Source of the DNA: Lineus longissimus
Lineage: Eukaryota > Nemertea > Pilidiophora > Heteronemertea > Lineidae
Direction: 5' to 3'
Assembly (NCBI RefSeq): GCF_910592395.1
Contig: NC_088317.1
Location: forward strand, 2,914,001-2,978,000
Length of the DNA stretch: 64,000 bases
Shown in pieces: positions 34,801 through 44,981 of the stretch; positions within the stretch are counted from its first letter, which is position 1; each line of letters opens with the position of its first letter. A program made the position numbers and the translations under genes. Below the pieces are notes generated by a model. That model was not told the origin of the DNA. It worked only from the letters and a program-made list of their open reading frames with translations, and searched no databases.

Positions 34801-37800
34801 TCAGAATCATTGAATTATATCATTCAGAATAAGACTAATACGTTCACCTGATAGGTTTAATCACTTGATCTTCTAAATGAAATTTGTGACAGCCAGCCAG
34901 CTTAGCGTATAGGAGAAATATTTGTGGCTGACAATGAAAGGCAATGTCATTCAACTTACTTGTCCACTGGTGGAAGGCCTTGTTTCCTCTGTTCCTTAGT
35001 TGTCCTGAATTACACGCGTACCTATAATCAAACCAATTAGTTGGTTATTATCATATTTAATATTTTGGTAAGCGCCTACCCATTCCAGGATTTGGTGAGA
35101 TAAAAGGCGTTTTTAGGATCAAGATATAATAGAAGACCGTTTAGGAAAAAAGAACAGCATTGATAAATGCTCACCGCTTTAGCCAGCAGCTCCGTCCTCG
35201 ATGCTGGATAGACTTGCACTCATTTTTATATGTACACAACCTCTTGCACTGATGAAGGGTCTTCCCACCATAGTGTTTGATGTCATGACCCCAGCAATCG
35301 CCGTTCTCGTGCTTATATTTACAATTCTCTGAAAAGGATAAAAGAACGTCTTGAAGTCATTATTCAAAACAGAAACTGATCCTAAGTTTCTTCGGAACCT
35401 GACGAATTTACTCGCAGAAAGGATGCAGGCACTAATTTTAGAACCTCAGACTCGTAACAAAACAGATAAGTCAGTGTCATATATTGATTTGTCGGAAAAT
35501 ACAAAACTGTTGAATCTTACTTACTTGAAACCTTCGCTGAAAAATGTAAAAACGGATTTGTGATAGTTTTTAGTTGGTTTCTTTTGACCAATTGGTTGTC
35601 TATACACATGTAGGCTAAAATGGTGTTTAATATTTGGATGCTTAGGTTTTCCTTCGTTTTGCATTTAGTCCTTCACTTTAATCCCCTTTGCATGAAATAT
35701 ATATTTTTGGCAATGACAGTGCATTTGGTCGTACTGGGCAAGAATTCGTATTCAATAATTGGGAAGTATGAGGTGTGTCAGTACTGCATTGACCGCAGAA
35801 GTCTTGGATAACATGTCGTTCTGCTTTTGTTCTATATGCAAATATCAAATATAATGTAATTAAAGATATGCAGTTTCTAACTTACCACACGTGTCTGTAA
35901 CAAATGAGATAAAAGACATAAAACATTGATGTCAGAATATACAATGGATTTCAAGGCGAATAGTTATCATAATGTGGTTCTAACTAAAATTGGTTGTAAT
36001 TTTCTCTCAACCTAGAGTAAGAATGCATACATAGCCTTGGAATAAATTTGGGAAAGGCGTAGTATGTGATTTCAGTGGTACTTAAAGTAATATTTTCAAT
36101 TCACATTCTCAAAGATTTCTTCAAGTTTACCCCCTGACAACTTTGTAATGCAGAAGAAGGTTGAAATTTGAGACTGATGAAGCACATTATCCTTTAGTTC
36201 AACTTACTTGTCCACTGGTGGAATGTCTTGTTTCCTTTACTTCGTAGTTCATTCGATTCGCATGCATACCTTAAGAGGTAGAAAAGCTTTAAGATGTTGT
36301 ATCACTACTCTATTAAAATCACTTCTTAAGCTTTGAGTATGTATTTTGCTGAAGTCACTTAGGACGGGCAGTCGTAACTGCATGGATGACATGCCAGGCA
36401 TGTGAGACTTGGAGTGGCATTTGCCCTTCCTTCTTAGCTAAAGCGTGTGTATAGAATTATATCAATATTTTATTTCGATTGCAATAGCGGAAGGAAAGAA
36501 CAAAAAGTGACTGGAATTTAGATGAAGAAGACAGTTGGGATGCTTACCATTTTAGCCAGCAGCTTTTGCCACGGTGTTGGATAGACCTGCAATCTGCTCG
36601 AGCTTTACATAAGCTCTTACACTGGTCAAGGGTCTTTCCACCGTAATGCTTAATGTCGTTACCCCAGCAGTCACCATGCCTATGCGTAAAACACTTATCT
36701 GAAACATGAATCATTAACATAAACAGTAAGTTTTTACTGGAGATTAGGGCACGATATTCTCCCAGATATAGTTTACAGCCTTCAACATTTATTATTCCTA
36801 TTGCTCTTCAATACTGCATGGCCACATATAAACATGCGGAATGATAGGCCTACATTATACAAGTTGTAATATTTCTCCGTACGTGTTTGGATGTCTATAC
36901 TGTTCATCATGCTGCTACACAGCGTAAGATTTGGTAGGAACCATTCTGAACTTTCAGAGATATTTTCTCTGCAGACTCCGTAGCCACATACCTCTGAAGA
37001 AATCAATACCTCTCTACACTGCGCGCCGGTGTTTGCGCGGCACCTTACTCAAGTTGGTTTAATTCTGCTGTTCGTAGTGTACACTGTGTATATATACGTG
37101 TTTATAAACCAACATATCTTGAAAACATATTTCGATAACATAGACCTTACCCCTAAGTTTCAATGCAAAATTTATGGGGTTTTGAGTGAGACCATTGTTG
37201 AGATCGTCAGACTCTGCGTCCGATCGTGATGATCAGTCGAAACTATAAAAGAACAATAGCCAATCTACCGCGTTTGAAAATGGTTTGTATGTAAATGCAT
37301 GCTGTACTCTCTATCAAGGTCGCGACGCGCGTTGTCTGAAAACTGAACAAGGTGAAAACATTGAAGGTCAAGATGGTATAAGCAGGAGTTTTAAAGATTG
37401 CAAACATTTTTGCAGTCACGATTTGTAATGCTATGTTTTTATGCAGCAAATGTTAAACTTGCATTTTTTCGGACGAGCATAAAAGCTTTAGTATCAGAAT
37501 ATGCTTATTCTTAATGTAAATGTGGATGTCATTTGAACGTGTGACCGAAAAGCTGTAGATCAAAAGGTTTCAGAATTATCAACCAACAACAAAAAGATGC
37601 TTGTTTGCACGTTTGCAATCTCATAGAGAATAATATGTAATACTGTATGGTTGCTAGTTAGAAGTATATGTATTTCAATCGGTGGTTTACTATTACTTAA
37701 ACTTAAAGTTAGAAATGAAAATAACTTACTCGGTGAGGTCCGAGAGGCTGTAAGGTATGAATATGGATATGCGGTAATTTGAGTTTTTTAATTCATTTAC

Positions 37801-38986
37801 AATTTTCCTTCTAACAAACTAGTATCTTCAGGTTAAGGCAATTCCCTCCTTTTCCATGCACTTTCCTCTCTTTTCCCCTTGACCTGACGAAAAGGATGAA
37901 TTCATTTTGAATTTTTCTTCTAACAGACTGGTATCTTCAGGTTAAGCCTTTACATATTCCCCTTTTTCCATACACATTCTCCCCTTTTCCTCGGACCTGA
38001 CAAAAAGGACAAGTATCCCCGTGAACCATGAAGAATACACAAGACGAAATAAAAATAGAAATAACCAAAACTCCTTTTGTGACTTTATTCTATGCACGAC
38101 TTACACAACATGTTCGAAAGGTTTTTAATTTCATTAAGCCATTATGAAATAATCAAATCTTCTTATGGTAACCGTTTTTAATTGAACAAGCTGTAATAAC
38201 GCTGCAGTGTTGCTTAATATCACTCTTGTCATACCTTTTGTGCCAAACACCCTGACCTCACAGAGGGTCAACGGCTGGCTCCTCGCCTGCTGTACAGCCA
38301 CATAACGTCCGCTCACACCACCTTTACATGTCAACCTCTGTGTAGCCCCTTTACCGACACCACCTTTATGGTGGACACACACCCTGACGCCTTTTAAGTC
38401 TTTCCCTGTCTGTGGTTTGACGTCTGTTACAAGGACCTGAAAGTTTTTCAGGCGCTGCCCTAAACGATAAATTATTGGAGTCGTGTAACAAAAGAATGCC
38501 ATTTACATATCCACTTATTTTTATATATGAGACTTGCTTATCATTTCTAACATTCATATTGGTTAATAGGCAGATGAATAGATCATGCATGTTACCATCA
38601 GTCCGCTGCGTACCCATTACCATGTTTGCAACGGTAAACCATTATTCACACCAAACTACTGGTCATATGGAATAAGGTCTGCACATTTGATTAAGGCGTC
38701 GAAAGAACCTCATTCGTGTTTGCATATACAGGTAAACCTACATTGTTAAACTTACAACAACAGTCTCCTCTGTTGACTACCTCTACCCTCTTGACCGTGT
38801 AACGGGCTTGAAGGTCGACTGCCCACCAGTTCCTACTCGTCCGACCTCGGTTATGGGTATGTGTACATGAACGCCGTCCGTAATTAGTATCAGCGTTGCC
38901 ATCAACAGCTCTCTGTGGCACACCGCCCGAAGAGACATCGAATTGAAATGCTGGTTTTCTCAAAGCAACATTTGTTTCTTTTTTTC
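25724..38986 (-). CDS. Gene A: F-type lectin, 4 PAN-like domains, LamG-like, Lys repeats (5' end not found)
   Basis: A paralogue of gene B on the same strand. In order: F-type lectin (38986-38756, 38459-38235), linker (37747-37730), a PAN-like pair with linkers (36698-33510), a second near-identical PAN-like pair with linkers (32944-29680), a LamG-like exon (29376-28744), a Lys-Ser-Gly repeat exon (28326-27739) and cassette exons a to f (27484-27395, 27275-27183, 27007-26888, 26628-26602, 26266-26180, 25884-25724). All junctions are phase 1 except the intron splitting each PAN-like domain (phase 2), and the frame is continuous throughout, about 1,130 residues. No signal-peptide exon was found above 38986. 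It is probably a secreted, cationic, multidomain glycan-binding protein; an extracellular adhesive or matrix role is inferred. Confidence 0.78.
26180..26266 (-). CDS. Gene A exon e: GKCPxG module
   Basis: SAPLIALDSNGKCPKGSAPY then PKEPGTCLG; acceptor aattccag and GTAAGT donor. Orthologous in position to gene B exon e. Confidence 0.78.
26602..26628 (-). CDS. Gene A exon d: 27-nt microexon
   Basis: NQWLKFKK between ttttctag and GTAGGA, phase 1 on both sides; counterpart of KDWAKFKA in gene B. Confidence 0.65.
26888..27007 (-). CDS. Gene A exon c: GKCPxG module with FVHLRT leader
   Basis: TDMKAFQAIVFVHLRTIAM then GGKCPSGSVPYTKRKNTCI. It is 120 nt, the same as in gene B. Confidence 0.8.
27183..27275 (-). 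CDS. Gene A exon b: GKCPxG module
   Basis: IILIHLTHKDELGKCPAGTK then QYKKDPKLCK; 93 nt as in gene B, GTATGT donor as in gene B. Confidence 0.8.
27395..27484 (-). CDS. Gene A exon a: GKCPxG module
   Basis: TVSIKLVKKVNGKCPPGTKV then HPLWPNLCR; 90 nt, one codon longer than in gene B at its start. Confidence 0.82.
27739..28326 (-). CDS. Gene A Lys-rich repeat exon: (GKKS)n then GGAAPTKKK repeats
   Basis: A 588-nt exon, phase 1 at both ends. The N-terminal third is about 15 uninterrupted copies of a 12-bp unit encoding GKKS (two as GKKP). The rest is seven longer repeats of the pattern GGAAPTKKKSGSAPGKKT, with a KPEGKPDKK/KAGGKPDKK variant in the two nearest the GKKS tract, closing TSTKTAATSPGGSEG. 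It contains no methionine in frame. The net charge is strongly positive. It occupies the position taken by the KGTGAGG exon in gene B, so the two genes carry different cationic repeats in the same slot. Hydrophobic (FLPD) and NLAR frames over the same DNA are shadows. Confidence 0.85.
28586..28722 (-). pseudogene. Decayed partial duplicate of the LamG-like exon 3' end
   Basis: Minus-strand sequence from 'gggatcagaccca' to 'aacaaggcggcag|gtaaag' aligns with the last about 130 nt of the LamG-like exon (28744 side: 'gggatcagaccagc' to 'ggcaaggctgcag|gtaaac'). The donor is kept but a frame shift and substitutions separate it from the parent frame. Confidence 0.6.
28744..29376 (-). CDS. Gene A LamG-like (concanavalin A-like) domain exon
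   Basis: One 633-nt exon, phase 1 on both sides, 211 residues. Typical jelly-roll landmarks: a hydrophobic strand FTIAVWFYQDQ after LDFKGS, the central GTHFWIWQGKLFVNV, then KKWHFIGVSYNADTGELLMW, and a closing LAGLTILKGSIKTKDQIDKL, the pattern of LamG/pentraxin-like domains (W-H-F-I-G-V-S-Y followed by a tryptophan strand). Such domains often bind glycans or matrix proteins; the ligand here cannot be told. The last 15 residues are helical and basic and lead into the Lys-rich exon. Confidence 0.75.
29680..30828 (-). CDS. Gene A linker microexons, unit 1
   Basis: Four small phase-1 exons: 30828-30814 (15 nt, LSCG), 30360-30337 (24 nt, SGSPKKT), 30080-30048 (33 nt, NILNIQTIKK) and 29730-29680 (51 nt, KPTGGKSKPSPKKSTS). 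Each has GTAAxT-type donors and pyrimidine-rich acceptors. The first supplies a cysteine after the second PAN-like domain; the others form a Lys/Ser/Gly/Pro linker towards the LamG-like domain. Confidence 0.62.
31131..31499 (-). CDS. Gene A PAN-like domain, unit 1, second of pair
   Basis: Exon 31499-31346 reads NCKYKHENGDCWGHDIKHYG then KTLHQCKRLCTYKNECKSIQ and SCWLK; a phase-2 intron separates exon 31192-31131, YACKSGQLRNRGNKTYHQW. Cysteine spacing (C...C, CxxLC, EC, SIQ) resembles PAN/apple-type domains; the fold is inferred. The final cysteine comes from microexon 30828-30814. Confidence 0.68.
32140..32944 (-). CDS. Gene A PAN-like domain, unit 1, first of pair, plus 9-nt microexon
   Basis: Exon 32944-32794: KCFTHRHGDCWGNDIKHYGG, CKSLCKARADCRSIQ, SCWLK. 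Exon 32516-32455: YACESNELRSKGNKTFHQW. Microexon 32148-32140 (ACACGTGTG) encodes Thr-Cys between a cttttgttacag-type acceptor and GTAAGT, phase 1 on both sides. The parallel 15-nt exon after the next domain supports it. Confidence 0.66.
33510..34658 (-). CDS. Gene A linker microexons, unit 2
   Basis: Counterparts of unit 1: 34658-34644 (LSCG), 34190-34167 (SGSPKKT), 33910-33878 (NILNIQTIKK), 33560-33510 (KPTGGKSKPSPKKSTS). Coding sequence is identical in the two units. Here they lead into the first PAN-like domain of unit 1. Confidence 0.6.
34960..35328 (-). CDS. Gene A PAN-like domain, unit 2, second of pair
   Basis: Exons 35328-35175 and 35021-34960. The first is identical to its unit 1 copy. 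The second differs (YACNSGQLRNRGNKAFHQW), with several amino-acid changes in 62 nt while flanking introns barely differ. Confidence 0.66.
35886..36698 (-). CDS. Gene A PAN-like domain, unit 2, first of pair, plus 9-nt microexon
   Basis: Exons 36698-36548 and 36269-36208 and microexon 35894-35886, identical in coding to unit 1. It follows the linker microexon at 37747-37730. Confidence 0.66.
37730..37747 (-). CDS. Gene A linker microexon, 18 nt (SRTSP)
   Basis: Between 'cataccttacag' and GTAAGT, phase 1 on both sides, placed between the F-type lectin and the first PAN-like domain exactly where gene B has its linkers. Confidence 0.5.
37793..38010. repeat. Intronic direct repeat, two copies of about 110 bp
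   Basis: 'ttctaacanactngtatcttcaggttaa' followed by 'ccttttccat(g/a)cac' and 'ttttcc...gacctgac(g/a)aaaagga' occurs twice. Confidence 0.7.
38235..38986 (-). CDS. Gene A F-type lectin domain (two exons)
   Basis: Exon 38986-38756: NVALRKPAFQFDVSSGGVPQ, CTHTHNRGRTSRNWWAVDLQ, VVNRGDCC. Exon 38459-38235: QRLKNFQVLVTDVKPQTGKD, VCVHHKGGVGKGATQRLTC, SGRYVAVQQARSQPLTLCEV. RxDx4R is intact. DVSSGG replaces the DVGWGG of all four gene B copies. An acceptor precedes 38986, so a 5' exon is missing. Confidence 0.87.
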
Positions 38987-39009
38987 CTGAAATGGAGTAA
39001 ATAGGCGGC

Positions 39010-40240
39010 ACTGTTGAATGGAGTTATAAATAAATATAAAGACGTGACATTCGATCTGAAAATATAACCGAGAGACTTGAAGGATTAACGTCAGTACAAC
39101 ATGTTACTAATAACTGATAACTCGATAGCTACTAAAGCTTTATGATATACCCATGCAGTTTTAATGTTTTTCTGATTATAAAATACTATACATGTAGAAA
39201 GTTCTTTCTATCAATACATTAAGCTTAAAATGTGTTGGACACGACCACTTTGAGATAAGGTACTAACACGATCTGCCGAGTATATGATAAACAAGGTAAC
39301 TGCAATATAGAAACGGGTAAAATTTGAATTTGAAATTGAAAGTGTGCAACAAATAAGAGAAACAGAGAAACTAATGATGTCTTCTGAAAAAGTAAGTGAA
39401 AAACGGCAAAAACCTGAAAAAGACAAAAAAATAGTTTAATATGTGGAATACAGATCACAATACAGATCCCAATGGGTAGCCTGCTAACTCAATAAAATCG
39501 TCCTCGACGATCTAATCGACGGTACGAATTTTAGGCGTCGAGGAAAAGGATCGCGCCAAGCACAGCTGGGCCGTGGAATTCGAGTTATCCTGAGTTATTA
39601 TTGTATCAACACGCCATGCTGTTCTCTGCTTTGTCGGAGTTAGTGCTACAGTTTGTTATCCGTAAAGAAATTTGAAAGTCTGAAGCCGTATCTTACTGAA
39701 AAGTTTGAAATGGAATCGCCATTTGTCCCTCAGTCTTCCTCCTACATAGATGTGGGATGGTGAATGCACATTTCTTAAAAAACCCTATGGTATAAGCCAT
39801 GCAAACGTGTAGGGACTCTGACCGGAGCCTATACGCCAATTAATGGAAAGAACAAGGGACAGCTGTACCAAAGGGCCATCGAACCATTTATCACCTGACT
39901 TGAAGGTACTTGTAGCTGTGATAAAACGTATACCATCAGACGAAAGACGAATATATCGATTGGTGCAAAACTCAAGGGTATTCCATTTAGATATGCCATA
40001 CCAAAACAAAGTATAAGGTCTTATATATGCATTTTGATGATGACACACATTGTTATATCAACCAACCACGTTTACAATGTTGGGACTGATCATGCGGTGC
40101 CAAGGCCGGCCGCCGCGTGACTGGTATGAGCTAAGTACTGTTCGTCGCGCGTACATTGCCCGTACATTTTAGACAAACTTGCTCTTAAAACATAACGGTT
40201 ATTACATTCAGATCTGTTCCTTTAATGATACCAAACAAAA
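39010..40240. other. Gene A 5' flank, no exon assigned
   Basis: AT-rich. The gene A signal-peptide exon may lie here but no start codon with a phase-1 donor was convincing. A minus-strand open frame at 39785-40048 is not recognisable and has no supporting features. Confidence 0.5.
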
Positions 40241-41487
40241 GGCTGTCAAACGACTGACATATTTCAATCAGAAATTGCTAAATCTCGCAGCTCCCACTGA
40301 GACATCCCTCATAGTAATGATCAATGATAAATATGCTCACCATAATCATATTTAATATATGGAGTATAATTTTTCATATACTCCATGCACCAGCGTGAAA
40401 AAAAGGCAGTTCTTGTTACAATATCAATCAAGAGGGATCGATTATTGCATGGATTAACTTCGCAACGAACAAAAACAGTTGCTGTTCGCCATGTTTTACA
40501 CAATAAAAAACAATAATAGTATTGCACAGATTCACAAAGAATTTATCGAAAGCTTCATTATACCAAAATTTGGATGGTTTTAAAAGCAATTACAACAATG
40601 ACCAACTTTACTGCATGATATTGTCCCTCGTTTAATTTTGCACACTCGTATATACATCGGCTTTTTAAATCATTGACATTTACCGTGTGCAGTCCGGGAT
40701 TTTGTTCGAGCATTCTTGCTGCGTTCATTCGTGTGAATCACACATTCAATACACGTGCAATGGACGCCAATACGTGCAGAGATGCTGTGCTGGTATATAA
40801 TGGCAGCTTTGGAGAATGCATCATCACTAGAGGTGCCACCTTAACCAATAAGTCACATCCCACCTTAACCAAGCAATTCTATGAGACTGCTTAGGGACGT
40901 TGCGATCTCAAAGTCTTGGGTGTCGTAATGCAGAGCTGCGGAATAGTTCGTGGTGAGGCGCAGGCGTAGGATTATCCAATCTCATGATATTTTAGTGTAG
41001 TGGCGATTCGCTGGTGGCTGTTCCCGGGCGATAGAGTTTGCGACGCTCTCTCTTTAGCAACTCCTTCGCGGGAAGCAGACAGACAGAGAAAAAAACTCAA
41101 AAAATCTTTTTAGTGTCACATGTAAGCTTACATTTGAAATTAATGATGATTATACGATGTGTTTACTATATTCTGTTTTCAAGGCTATGCATCTGTCCAG
41201 AACTCAGAATTGTGGTACTACATATACAATCATGTACACATGTAAGTGTAAATTGCGTGTTGTAAAATAATGTCGTATTAACTTCTTTTAGTGCTGATGC
41301 TGGCACTACTTTTGGTGAGGTACCAAAAAGAAGGTATGAATAAGCTTGTTCATTGCACTGTCAACGAATTTACATAGATATTTGAAATAGCCAATACGAT
41401 TGTCTACAGTCGTCAGCGATAACATACGGTAGTGCACAAACCCGGGTGCACAAACCACTGGCCGGTCTCGTTGGCATCAACAAAAAA

Positions 41488-41799
41488 ATGATGAATTGTC
41501 AGAATCCGAATGCCATTGGCATAAAGAGGCTACCATGTGAGTTTACCAACCAGGAGGATCAGGTGACGCAAATCTATGTTTCACTGAACGTGAGTTCTTA
41601 CGGCGAGAACTTATATCGCCGCAAATCTGTCGTAGTTGTCTCCAAGATAGAATGTGTGCTTCTCTGTGTTACGGCAAATGTTCTTGCATTGATATACAGA
41701 TCCAGTCCTGACAAACGATGCCTTCTTCAGGCTACCGAAGGTTCGATATGCGGGAAGCGCATTCCCCTTGAAATTGGAAGTAGGTTGATGGTCAATAAG
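41488..41799 (+). CDS. Unknown tandem family, unit 1, cysteine exon (Q)
   Basis: Starts MMNCQNPNAIGIKRLPCEFT, continues VTQIYVSLNVSSYGENLYRR and KIECVLLCVTANV, and ends LMVNK before a GTGAGG donor in phase 0. It has five cysteines (six in units 2-4). The exact 5' end is uncertain because the frame is also open upstream. No family recognised. Confidence 0.6.
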
Positions 41800-42123
41800 G
41801 TGAGGCAGTTTCTCCAAGGTGACAACAGTTTTTTATGATTACATACATATAACATTTGAAAGACATAACGGAAAGGTGCTGCAGTTATGTAATTTTCAAT
41901 TGTGTTGCGGATATTCCGTAGTGTCCGACCAGCCCTTTTCCATAACCTGCCCAATTCTCTCTCAAACTTCAAAAACGTGGTTATAGAGTTCTCGGTCACT
42001 TCTCGGTCAATGTTGGTAAATCATGAAAAATTCTTTAACTTCACAGTAAAGTCTCAGTGTTGAATGAAGCCACGAACTCGCGAAATATTGAATTTCTATT
42101 GGCAAAACCCCATTTTGTGGTAG

Positions 42124-42258
42124 TGGGTCAGGTTAAGTCTTGGGGTTGAGAAAGTATAGAGTGTTGGTGTAACACCGTAACCAAGGTAAAACCATCACAA
42201 CGGCAACACTACACCAATACCTTACACTTCCCCAACCCCGAGACTTGACCTGACACAG
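42124..42258. repeat. Fold-back inverted repeat specific to unit 1
   Basis: Arm 'gggtcaggttaagtcttggg' onward pairs imperfectly with the right arm ending 'gagacttgacctgacacag'; each arm is about 53 bp with a loop of about 28 bp. It is absent from the aligned place in units 2-4, so it is probably a small fold-back MITE. Confidence 0.6.
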
Positions 42259-43374
42259 TGTGGTTGGCATGCTTGGTTCGTGACAGACACCAGCTTCAGT
42301 GCATACCAAAAACCGAAGTCCGAATATTGCAGTAACTCAACTAATGCACTAGGTGGCGCTTATTCAGATTTCTTATTTTTTTAAAAAATTTACAAAACGG
42401 CCTGACTACGCTTATGCTAAACACTCAAGCCATTCTCATCCTCCAGTATACTTCTACTAGTATATACTCCAGTTCATAACGACGGATTTCTTTTTTTCTC
42501 TCTCTTGAATGTCCGTAGGCAGTCAAAGGTAAAAACTCGGTGGTAAATAATGGTCTCGGTGGCATAGGCTTAATATTTTGGTCGCCAAGAGTGAAATAAA
42601 ATGATGAGAAATGACAGTACAGTCGTATAATAATTTTACAAAACCTCTGAATTGAATGATTGGTACATTATCTCAAGCTACACATATAAATAAACATTTT
42701 ACTCTTGACCCTCCTAGTTTCTTCCATTTAATACATCAGTTCAGCACATTTCATAAAACTCCTTTGTAGACATATTACTGTGAATTTCAAAATGGAATGA
42801 ATTAGATATCGTTTTGTGGACTTCTTAAGTGTAAATTTTCCAAATGACATGAAGGAGATACATGTGCGACATATGAATCAAATATTATCAAAAACATCAT
42901 ATACAGCTTAGGTGTACAGCACATGCACGACGGTATCATCGAAAACATATAAGGCCGGATCGCGTGTACAGTACATGAATATTTTTTATATCGCGTGATC
43001 GAGTTTTCAGGTGTATTTCCACTGAGCCATCTCGGTGGCCGTGTAAGTCGTTTATCGTATCTCGAATTCTGGCGCAAGTTGTAGCATTCTCACTAATCTC
43101 CCAATGAGAGGACTCCGCTTCATTTGCCACGGCCCAACCGGAAGAGGCAAAATGTACGCATGAAAACGGCGCTTGAATCACAAAGCAACCGTGTCCAATG
43201 GTGAGGCAAGGAGATTGCATTCTTGCCGTACTCTCTGATCTCGTCTTACTTTTTTTAGTCAAGAAACCAGGATCCCTCTTACCAACGAAGCCAGCCCCAA
43301 ATATATTTAGCATCATAGGAAAATAATTCACTATCGGTAAAATACACCTCAATGAAATAGAGAATGAGTATATA

Positions 43375-44247
43375 ATGAACTTCATGAGCAATGGTGATCA
43401 TGTTACGAGTGTAATTGGTTTGAAGCTGACTATGCGGGGAGTAGAGAAGTGGTATGTCAGACATCTCCTCTCTGTGAATGATTATTTCTACAAAAAAGTA
43501 CTACACGGGCACACCTTAACTGGACGAATGAGGGGCCATTGGATGATGTTCAGCACAAAAGGTAAACGCAAGGTTACTTTGAAAGCAATTTGCCTCAAAC
43601 CGCCATGTTCGAAAGACCGTGTTATGTTTTTAACGGCTTTTGAGGACGCGCACAATTTAGATATTGGGCACCTCGTCGCGTTTATCAAAGATAAAAAACA
43701 TGCAAAAAAAAAATGGATGTTATATGTAATAATACTACGATACAGTGGTCTTATGGAAGGAAAGTTTAAAATTGAACGACAAGAAGAGGTTATTGAAATG
43801 CACAGAGACAAACGGTTATCATCGAGGTGGCGTTTTATTTCTACGATAGACAACAGGTCCCGGGACATCTCCATATTGCTGTTACGATCATGGTCACTTA
43901 AACTTTACCGCTTGTCATTAAAAGGCGACCTCTATCGAAAGGTTGGTGAGCCTTTAAAAGTAAATGAAAGGTTTGAAGAGCTAAAAACAATGTACGTAGA
44001 AAGATTCACAAACTCACTGTTCTTTCAAGGGAAGAAAAGGAAGAAAGTACATGTACATTTATACACAGTGATGACGGTCAGGTTGCCATGCAATGGTGAA
44101 AATACCAAAAACATCAAGTCAAGCTTAATTCAAATTCATGCATATTTTATCTCCTTCTTACTTGACCCAAAAGGATATTATATTTATAAAAAATATCCGG
44201 CCAACAAACCGATGCAATTAATGCGTGTTGTCCCCCATGTATACTGA
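43375..44247 (+). CDS. Unknown tandem family, unit 1, long exon (R)
   Basis: 290 residues from the ATG. The homologous upstream codons (KPGSLLPTKPAPN) are also readable but broken by a TAA (about 43322) that units 2-4 lack. Conserved blocks: VRHLLSVND, LHGHTLTGRM, VTLKAICLKPPCSKDR, LYVIILRYSGLMEGKFKIER, LKLYRLS, YRKVGEPL, TVMTVRLPC, SFLLDPKGYYIYKKY, MRVVPHVY. Clearly diverged from the other copies, with codon-sized gaps only after the ATG. Possibly a 5'-truncated gene. Confidence 0.65.
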   Translation: MNFMSNGDHVTSVIGLKLTMRGVEKWYVRHLLSVNDYFYKKVLHGHTLTGRMRGHWMMFSTKGKRKVTLKAICLKPPCSKDRVMFLTAFEDAHNLDIGHLVAFIKDKKHAKKKWMLYVIILRYSGLMEGKFKIERQEEVIEMHRDKRLSSRWRFISTIDNRSRDISILLLRSWSLKLYRLSLKGDLYRKVGEPLKVNERFEELKTMYVERFTNSLFFQGKKRKKVHVHLYTVMTVRLPCNGENTKNIKSSLIQIHAYFISFLLDPKGYYIYKKYPANKPMQLMRVVPHVY

Positions 44248-44981
44248 GAGACAAAGTACATGAACAGATACATGTACGCCGCATGTTATCAACATGTCAG
44301 TATTTGTACAAAATTCATTGTCCATCGTCTACACACAAAATCGTTCCAATGTACAGGGTAGACCGTAAAAAGACCATACTTTTACCGCCCAGGAGTAGTT
44401 TAGCAGTTGTTCGAATTCAGTTGTTTCGGCTGCCTGACTTCTCATGACAAAATTGGCTTAGGAGCTATAGCCTCTGGACCGAATCTAGATACATTTTTCT
44501 TCGTGTCATTTTTTCTCTTGAGAGATTCTCCTTCCACTGCTGGTACAGGTGCTTTGCGTTTGAGAGTGGTGAAAAAATGCTATCTATTTTTTTGGTCACC
44601 CGGTACAGATGGTTGGAGTGACACAACAGTATACATAGTAGTTTGTACAAAAGCCGTCAATGTGATAGCACACTCAGTTATCCCTTTCTGCAGAAACGTG
44701 CACGCAATCCTCATGACTTCAATTATTTGATGGTTGATGCAAAGTTTCACTGGACGAGGAACTGCTATGAAATGCCTGCAACCACGACAGAGACTGCCAG
44801 CCTAGAAACGGTGGATCAAGGGATTTTGAAATCTAGTTTCAAGTAAAGCTTCAGCTTTTTTTTAAAGATCCCTCATTGGAAACGGCAATGTATATTGTCG
44901 GCTGCTGAGTGCAAGTGTTTGCCATGAAGCATCAAACAGTTAACACGGCCAACGTATGAGACTGACATATTTCAATCAGAA

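Larger units (their letters stand above)
33252..37008 (-). repeat. Intragenic tandem duplication, unit 2 (3.76 kb)
   Basis: Near-identical to 29422-33251, ending 'gaagaaatcaata' like unit 1. Both outer borders fall inside introns, so the duplication added exons without breaking the frame. Confidence 0.93.
40241..44940 (+). repeat. Tandem gene unit 1 (most diverged)
   Basis: Begins with 'catatttcaatcagaaattgctaaatc', as do units 2-4. The block preceding the genes is followed by the six-cysteine exon and the long exon. It carries its own insertion-like fold-back at 42124-42258, which the other units lack. Confidence 0.8.
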
